Below are positions 59,020 to 64,000 of a stretch of DNA of 64,000 nt, in pieces (position 1 is the first letter of the stretch; every line of letters starts with the position of its first letter). The notes beneath the pieces were generated by a model, which had not been told where the DNA came from, searched no databases, and worked only from the letters and a program-made list of their open reading frames with translations. The translations under genes were made by a program, and so were the position numbers. Source of the stretch: JBGSMF01 sp041740315 (lineage in GTDB: Bacteria; Chloroflexota; Anaerolineae; Fen-1058); contig JBGSMF010000094.1 of NCBI GenBank assembly GCA_041740315.1, forward strand, positions 14,782-78,781, written 5' to 3'.

Positions 59020-60062
59020 TGGGCCGATTGTTTTTGAACCCAGGCATTGAGGGTTGCATCATCGGCAATGGCAGGCCCAAGATCAATCCGCTGCCAGCTC
59101 TGCTCCAACACCACACCCCCCGAATCAAATGCCAACCTAACTATCCCCACCCGCCGGCCAGCATGTCCAGCCAAGGCCTGGTCAACCCGCACCACCATCG
59201 TTCCAGTCTTTTGGCTTTTCCAGGCAGCGGTCATCAACGGCTCACCGCCGCTGACAATCAGGTCAATCCCAGCCACCGTATCTGCAATCGTCTGGTCAAC
59301 TTGAGCGCCAGCGTGAGACAACAAAATGATGATATCGGCCTGGGGCGCGAGTTCTGCCACCATCTGCTGAGCCGTCTTGAGCGGGTCCAACACGGCAATA
59401 TCGCCGGCACCCGACCCGCCGCTCAAACCCATAATCGCCACCTTGTGGCCGCCCAGCTCTCGCACAGTATAAGGAGCGGCTACCAAATTGCCTGTGGCCG
59501 ATACCACAGCATTGGCCGACAACATTGCAAATTGGGCTTCGGCAATTCGCTGGGCCAACGCCTTGGAGCCTAGCGTCAAATCTTTGGGGCCCAAAGCCAT
59601 AGCGTCATAGCCCATCATGTTCATTGCGGTCACACTGCTTTGCCCCTGCGTCTTGCGGGCCGGGTTTTGATCATTGAACAGACTATCTCCGGCATCTACC
59701 ACCAACAAGAAACCGCCCTCGGCGCGCTGTTGTGAAATAAGGGTGGCCCGACGGGCCACCCCGCCCACCGGGGTGCCTCAGCCACACGGCAAGAGGTATC
59801 CCCAGGTGTCATTGGTGTGCAGCACAACCAGATCAATCGGCGGCGGGGGAATTGGCGAAGGGGGAATCGGCGTTGGCGCAGGCGAAGCGACGATTATGGT
59901 GGCTATGGGTGAGATGGGCGCTGCCGCCACAGGCGAAAAAGAGGATGCAGGCTTGGGCGCGGGGGCCTGGCAGGAAGTACAAGCCACGTACAGCAAAGCG
60001 GCAACAACCACCACCAGCAAGCCGGCGCTTTGATGAGCAAGTGATTGATTTGTTTTATTCAT
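59016..60062 (-). CDS. Metallophosphoesterase lipoprotein with in-frame UGA in the CGC motif (candidate selenoprotein)
   Basis: Start ATG 60062 with a lipoprotein-like signal (LLVVVVAALLYVACTSC) and a Pro/Ser-rich linker. The 5'-nucleotidase-type catalytic start reads VVLHTNDTWGYLLPCG, then UGA (59780-59778), then GTPVGGVARRATLI in the same frame, VVDAGDSLF and the rest of the domain. I recall homologues of this family with CGC followed by a Gly-rich GG-x-ARR segment, so the UGA stands at a Cys. With UGA read, the protein has 348 residues; without it only 94, with no catalytic domain. The gene heads the CHAD-HD operon. Confidence 0.85.
59741..59761 (-). promoter_or_regulatory. Candidate bacterial SECIS hairpin
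   Basis: On the minus strand GGGTGGCCC-GTC-GGGCCACCC: a perfect 9-bp stem, extendable by a G-U pair, with a 3-nt loop starting in G, 25 nt after the UGA at 59780-59778. Position, stem strength and G at the loop start agree with the known bacterial SECIS pattern. The sequence also encodes GGVARRATL, so chance in a GC-rich coding stretch is possible. Confidence 0.6.
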
Positions 60063-60165
60063 AACCCTATTTTACCACCAATTGCCTCAACACCAAAAGC
60101 ACACAGGACTTGAAAATTCTTGTATAATAGACCCCAACATACTCAACGGACCAGCATTATGATTT

Positions 60166-60253
60166 GGGTGTGTTTCATTTCATTTGAAAGAAACCAGGTT
60201 TTTTCAGAAAAACCTGGTTTCTAGGCAAGTTTCAACTCATTTGAAACACACCC
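60166..60253. repeat. Palindromic element with GGGTGTGTTTCA ends and AGAAACC core
   Basis: Perfect 12-bp terminal inverted repeats (60166-60177, 60242-60253). The core hairpin AGAAACCAGGTTTTT-tcag-AAAAACCTGGTTTCT (60189-60222) has a 15-bp stem. The core is the same motif as at 13717 and 33151. It lies between divergent genes, 33 nt before the fabF start. Confidence 0.78.
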
Positions 60254-60286
60254 TTATGATTTTATGATTTACAAAGGATCAAAACC

Positions 60287-61627
60287 ATGATATGTGGACA
60301 TTGCCATCAAGACAATCCCGCCACGGCGCAATTTTGCATGCAATGTGGGCAAAGGCTGAGCCAGACTGCCTTGACTCATCTCAACCACCATCAGCGTGTG
60401 GTGGTAACTGGTATTGGCGCAATTACACCTTTGAGCCATACCATGGAATCTACCTGGCAGGCCCTGCTGGCGGGCCGCTCGGGTATTGGGCGCATCACGC
60501 ACTTTGACCCATCGCCCTACCCGGTCAAAATCGCTGGCGAGGTGCGCGATTTTGACGCCACGCTCTATGCCGACCGCCGTGAAGCGCGCCACATGCCGCT
60601 GTATGCCCAGTTCGCATTGGGCGCAGCGTGCCAGGCGGTACAAGATAGCCAACTAGATTTATCCAGCCTAGACCGCGGGCGGGTTGGGTTGAGTATTGGC
60701 ACCGGCGCTGGCGCTGCGGTGATGCAAGGTGAAATGGGCACGCGCACGTTGATTGAAAGAGGCAGCCAGCGCGTTGGACCTTATATTGTCATTGGCTCTT
60801 CGCCCAACATGGCCGCATTTCACATCTCCAAGAAATTTGATCTGCACGGCCACAGTATCACTATCACCACCGCTTGCGCTGCCGGGGCACAGGGCATCGG
60901 CGAGGGCATGCACCTCATTCGCAGAGGCGCCGCCGATATTGTGATTGCAGGCGGCACAGAATCTGGCATTACCGAAGTCAATCTGGCCGGTCTGTGCGCT
61001 ATGCACGCGCTGAGCACGCTCAACGACCCGCCCGAGCGCGCCTCACGCCCGTTTGACAAGAACCGCGACGGCTTTGTGGCCTCGGAGGGGGCCGCCATCG
61101 TGGTGCTTGAAAATCTATCGCATGCGCAAGCGCGCGGCGCGCACATTTATGGCGAAGTGATGGGCTATGCCTCCACCAGCGATGCCTGCCACGAAGTTGC
61201 GCCAGAACCCAGCGGCCAATACGCTGCCGAGGCCATGCGGCGCGCCATTGCCGACGCGGGCCTATCGCCAGAAGACATTGACTATATCAATGCCCATGCC
61301 ACCGCCACCACCGTGGGCGATGCGGCGGAAGCCAAGGCCATCAAGGCCGTCATGGGGCCGCGGACCGCCAGCGTGCCCGTCAGCGCCACCAAGTCTATGA
61401 CCGGCCACATGATCGGCGCGGCTGGCGCCATCGAGGCCATCGCCTGTCTGCTCTCTATACGCGATCAAATGCTCCACCCCACCATCAACTATGAAACGCC
61501 TGATCCCGACTGCGACCTGGATTGCGTGCCCAATGTGGCGCGCCCGGCCAAGGTACAAGTGGCCATGTCTAATTCATTCGGTTTTGGCGGACAAAACGCC
61601 GTGCTGGTTTTGGGCAAGTATCAATAG
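60287..61627 (+). CDS. FabF-type beta-ketoacyl synthase with N-terminal zinc ribbon
   Basis: Residues 1-25 are a zinc ribbon (CGHCHQDNPATAQFCMQCGQ). From residue 38 (VVVTGIGAITPLSH) a full ketosynthase follows: Cys in TTACAAGAQGIGEGM, His in NAHATATTVGDAAEA, and KSMTGHMIGAAGAIEAI with the second His. It condenses malonyl-ACP with acyl chains. The usual HGT motif reads HAT. The stand-alone gene has no other fab neighbours, and the ribbon fusion is unusual. AAAGGATC lies upstream of the ATG. Confidence 0.88.
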   Translation: MICGHCHQDNPATAQFCMQCGQRLSQTALTHLNHHQRVVVTGIGAITPLSHTMESTWQALLAGRSGIGRITHFDPSPYPVKIAGEVRDFDATLYADRREARHMPLYAQFALGAACQAVQDSQLDLSSLDRGRVGLSIGTGAGAAVMQGEMGTRTLIERGSQRVGPYIVIGSSPNMAAFHISKKFDLHGHSITITTACAAGAQGIGEGMHLIRRGAADIVIAGGTESGITEVNLAGLCAMHALSTLNDPPERASRPFDKNRDGFVASEGAAIVVLENLSHAQARGAHIYGEVMGYASTSDACHEVAPEPSGQYAAEAMRRAIADAGLSPEDIDYINAHATATTVGDAAEAKAIKAVMGPRTASVPVSATKSMTGHMIGAAGAIEAIACLLSIRDQMLHPTINYETPDPDCDLDCVPNVARPAKVQVAMSNSFGFGGQNAVLVLGKYQ

Positions 61628-61635
61628 ATGCTAGT

Positions 61636-61751
61636 CTCAGTAGATCCAATTTTGGGAGCGGCGCGGGCTCCCACGCCCGCGTTTCTGCCTTTGCCAAGCA
61701 CACAATGGGCGGCGTGGGAGCCGCCCCCGCTAGAATTTTGGATCTACTGAG
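61636..61751. repeat. Palindromic element with CTCAGTAGATCCAA ends
   Basis: Perfect 14-bp terminal inverted repeats (61636-61649, 61738-61751). GGCTCCCACGCC inside pairs with GGCGTGGGAGCC. The inner core matches the element at 53817-53897. It starts 8 nt after the fabF stop. Confidence 0.75.
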
Positions 61752-61776
61752 TCTCCCTATAGATTGACTGGCGCAA

Positions 61777-63105
61777 ATGCATAGGCGAGCTGGGCGTTTC
61801 AGATTTTTCTTGCGCTGGGCCACGCTGGCGCTGGTCGGCTGGCTGGCGTATGCGCTGCTCCGCGCTTGTTGGGTCGCCATTTATGTGGGTATGCCGGTTT
61901 ACGATTGGGCCTGGTATCTACCTGTCACGCTTTTGCTGGTTGGCCTGCCGATCTACACAACCTGGGGCCTACCCAGGCTCAAAGTTGCCTCTGTGGTGCT
62001 AGCGGGGCTGCTGGGCATCGTTGTAATTGCCTTTAACGGGTTTGGGCAAGCCATTTATCTCTGGCCGGGCCGCAGCCCACCGGCGCCAATTTCATTTTGG
62101 GCCTATAGTGATTTTCGCGACACTCCAGAAACCATATTAAGAGACATTCAAGCTGCCGGCGGGTACATTTATTATGGGCCAGGCAGCGCGCCTATCGAAG
62201 GCGAGCGTGCCCAAGCCCTGGCAGCCAAACTGCGCCGGCTGGGTGAGTATAACATCCAAGTCTACCTGGTGCCGCCGATTGCCGATTTTTTGTCAACCCC
62301 CGTTCGTCGTGAGTGGCTGGCCCGGGCGCGCAGCGCGGCCGATTTCATCCGGCGCGAAAATCTGAGCAATGTGATTGGCATCATTGGCGACATTGAGCTG
62401 CCCGTGAACAGGCCGCTAGACATCTTGTGGACTGACCAAACCGAGTTTGCACTGACCGTGCAAGAGTTGCGCGCCGGGGTCAACGCCATACGGCAAGAAC
62501 ACCCCAATTTGCAAATCGGTATCACGGCCACCTGGGCGCATTACCTGGACATGCTCGACGGTGATTCAGATTTGTCTTTGGTCATGCGCAGTCCAATGGA
62601 TCCCCCTGGCGGATGGGATTTTACCAACTCGATGAGCTATTCGTCTTTTTTTCCGCCAGACTGGCGGGCTTATTACGTCTATCAGACCGAGCTTGCCATC
62701 GCAAAGCGCTATCCACCTGGCCAGGTGACACACCTGGTTGGGTTGGTTGGAGGCGGCACCCCGCCGCGACTATTGGATTTTGACGACTTGGTGCGCGATG
62801 CGCGCCTGAGCCGGGCAATGGGCGTGCGTGAAATTGTGGTGTACCGGCTGGATGGTTCACTAGAAGCCTTTGGCGATGACTTTATACGCAGGTTAACCGT
62901 GGCAGTCAATGGGCCGCAACCCGAAACCGCGCTGGTTGTGCCCTTTTCGCGCCAGGCCTCGCTAGTATTTTACGGCGTTGTGGCCGCCGATGCGCTCCTA
63001 GACATTCGAGGCCGGTGGGGATGCCTGTGGCTGGTCTGGGCAATGGCAAGCGGTCTCATTGTCAGACACACTACAACGCACCTGAGCAAGAGGACAAACA
63101 GATGA
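61777..63105 (+). CDS. Membrane protein with extracellular domain of unknown function
   Basis: A 442-residue protein: three N-terminal membrane helices (about residues 14-34, 44-62 and 68-90), then a soluble domain of about 320 residues (FWAYSDFRDTPETILRD, GGYIYYGPG, VIGIIGDIELPV, IGITATWAHYLDML, GVREIVVYRLDG). Alternating strands and helices suggest a TIM-barrel-like fold, and an acidic GDIELP could be catalytic, but no family is recognised. The DUF2905 gene follows with an ATGA overlap. Confidence 0.65.
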   Translation: MHRRAGRFRFFLRWATLALVGWLAYALLRACWVAIYVGMPVYDWAWYLPVTLLLVGLPIYTTWGLPRLKVASVVLAGLLGIVVIAFNGFGQAIYLWPGRSPPAPISFWAYSDFRDTPETILRDIQAAGGYIYYGPGSAPIEGERAQALAAKLRRLGEYNIQVYLVPPIADFLSTPVRREWLARARSAADFIRRENLSNVIGIIGDIELPVNRPLDILWTDQTEFALTVQELRAGVNAIRQEHPNLQIGITATWAHYLDMLDGDSDLSLVMRSPMDPPGGWDFTNSMSYSSFFPPDWRAYYVYQTELAIAKRYPPGQVTHLVGLVGGGTPPRLLDFDDLVRDARLSRAMGVREIVVYRLDGSLEAFGDDFIRRLTVAVNGPQPETALVVPFSRQASLVFYGVVAADALLDIRGRWGCLWLVWAMASGLIVRHTTTHLSKRTNR

Positions 63106-63335
63106 GCAACTTGAGAGAGATTTTGCTGTGGGTCGGCGGGCTGCTCATTATTTCAGGCATTATTGTGAGCATTGCGGCCTTTCTTTTGCCGGCGATGGGA
63201 AAATGGCGGCTGCCCGGCGACATTGTGCTTCAGCGGGGAAACGTGACGTGCTTCTTTCCGTTAGCCACAATGATCCTATTGAGCATCGTCCTCACCGTGG
63301 CGCTCAACCTGTTGTTGCGGATGCTACGCAAGTAA
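63102..63335 (+). CDS. DUF2905 small membrane protein
   Basis: A 77-residue protein with two membrane helices and the family motif GKWRLPGDIVLQRGN, followed by FFPLATMILLSIVL. ATG 63102 overlaps the previous stop. DUF2905 is widespread in bacteria and has no known function. Confidence 0.88.
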   Translation: MSNLREILLWVGGLLIISGIIVSIAAFLLPAMGKWRLPGDIVLQRGNVTCFFPLATMILLSIVLTVALNLLLRMLRK

Positions 63336-63351
63336 TGCCTACCGGGGTTAA

Positions 63352-63415
63352 CCGCCGAGGCGCAGCCGCCCCAGTTTTATCCCCTTCATTTCTGGGCGCT
63401 GCTGCGCCTCGGCGG
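63352..63415. terminator. Strong hairpin between convergent genes
   Basis: CCGCCGAGGCGCAGC (63352-63366) pairs perfectly with GCTGCGCCTCGGCGG (63401-63415), with an inner CGCCCCAG/CTGGGCG stem. It lies midway between the DUF2905 stop and the subtilase stop. Without a T tract it may block readthrough in both directions or be another palindromic repeat. Confidence 0.55.
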
Positions 63416-63433
63416 CAGGTAAAGCGCTGCGCC

Positions 63434-64000
63434 TTACCTGGTCAAACACGGCAGAAAAACACGGTATAAAATTCCTGCCGGCACGCCAGCCTCCACCGGT
63501 CCATGCCAAGTGTTCAGCCCGTAAATATCAACATCTTCCAACTTGTAGTAATACGTGACGCCAGGCTCTACGGAGGCGTCAACCCATGTATAAGCGGCTC
63601 CAGACACTCCGCCGGGGTTCTGGGCAGAAATAAGCTGTTTATTCAGTTGGTCATACGTGCCATCAGGCGCTTGGCCGCGGTATAGGTTAAAGCCCACATT
63701 ATCAAGTTCGATGGCAGTTTCCCACTCGACCCGAATCGCCGCTCCATCTAGCGCCGCCTCAAAGCGGGCCAACTCGACGGCAGTGGGCGAACCAAGCCAA
63801 CTGCGTCCCCACCCAAAGCGGTTGTTCAGGATGGCGCTTTCTGGCTGTGACAGCGACCTGCCACACGCGCCCCCATCGCCTTTGTAAACCGCTTCGCTCT
63901 GGAGGCGGCCGCGCAGTTGGGCCGCAGTGTAGGCCGCTTCCTTTTCCCACGCGCTAGCAGCCAAACCCGCCACATGAGCGGCGGCGGGCGAGCTGCCCCA
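63434..64000 (-). CDS. C-terminal part of a subtilase (S8 peptidase), cut by window end
   Basis: The frame is open to the window end. The first codons read GSSPAAAHVAGLAA, the catalytic-Ser box of subtilases (usually GTSMAAPHVAG). After it comes a linker and a domain with IELDNVGFNLYRG, TYYYKLEDVDIYGL, as in fibronectin-like repeats of exported Chloroflexota proteins. It ends GILYRVFLPCLTR. The Asp and His of the triad lie outside the window. Probably a secreted protease. Confidence 0.8.
   Translation of the reverse strand, partial: WGSSPAAAHVAGLAASAWEKEAAYTAAQLRGRLQSEAVYKGDGGACGRSLSQPESAILNNRFGWGRSWLGSPTAVELARFEAALDGAAIRVEWETAIELDNVGFNLYRGQAPDGTYDQLNKQLISAQNPGGVSGAAYTWVDASVEPGVTYYYKLEDVDIYGLNTWHGPVEAGVPAGILYRVFLPCLTR

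Overview
The window looks like a chromosomal piece of a Chloroflexota bacterium, probably an Anaerolineae-type organism. This is inferred from gene content: Pro/Thr-rich linkers in exported proteins, a System I cytochrome c maturation set with a Cys-type CcmE, many GT39-like membrane glycosyltransferases, and an FHA-FHA-RodA-PBP block. No rRNA, tRNA, CRISPR array, phage region or transposase was found.

Layout. 1-5.3 kb: the end of a NACHT/HEAT protein and two membrane glycosyltransferases (+). 5.4-12.6 kb (-): a glycosyltransferase, a Tat-exported DUF362 protein, a prenyltransferase-repeat protein, a pgeF-yggS-yggT (ylmD-E-G-like) block, and a response regulator with a Roadblock domain. 12.7-22.8 kb (-): cytochrome c maturation, with ccmE-F-H, a TlpA thioredoxin, a CcmI-like zinc-ribbon protein, a lipoprotein, ccmA-B-C-D, a CcdA whose first helix sits at its C-terminus, and a glutaredoxin-DUF2085 fusion. 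A good sigma70-type promoter precedes ccmE, and a nine-haem cytochrome is divergent from it. 24.9-32 kb: exported proteins, a patatin and gatB. 32-37.6 kb: two large membrane glycosyltransferase-like proteins. 37.6-42.4 kb: a FAD dehydrogenase, then archease-rtcB with an intein in the catalytic-Cys site. 42.6-51.2 kb: FHA, FHA, SDR, MTA phosphorylase, RodA, a PBP that has lost its catalytic motifs, and an MTA/SAH deaminase fused to a CYTH-like domain. 51-55 kb: a SpoIIE phosphatase, an NHL lipoprotein and a cysteine desulfurase. 55.8-60 kb: a polyphosphate island (two PPK2, HD, CHAD, metallophosphoesterase). 60-64 kb: a zinc-ribbon FabF, a membrane protein, DUF2905 and a cut-off subtilase.

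The most notable result is two unrelated genes, rtcB (UGA at 39721-39723) and a metallophosphoesterase lipoprotein (UGA at 59778-59780), each interrupted by one in-frame UGA. Family sequence resumes in the same frame immediately afterwards, at a position where I recall homologues having Cys. The second UGA is followed at SECIS distance by a perfect 9-bp hairpin with a GUC loop. Ordinary genes here do end in UGA, so selenocysteine is a better explanation than a changed code. Both would be unusual selenoproteins, but the Sec machinery is not in the window.

The other striking feature is the density of small repeats: degenerate 7-nt tandem repeats (TTTCAAA, GAAACGT, GGTATTG and GTTGGTC types) inside and beside genes, 24-nt hairpins with a GCAT-loop-ATGC core, a dispersed ACCCTCCCGCAGGTT inverted-repeat element, and about nine other palindromic elements of roughly 65-135 bp between genes.
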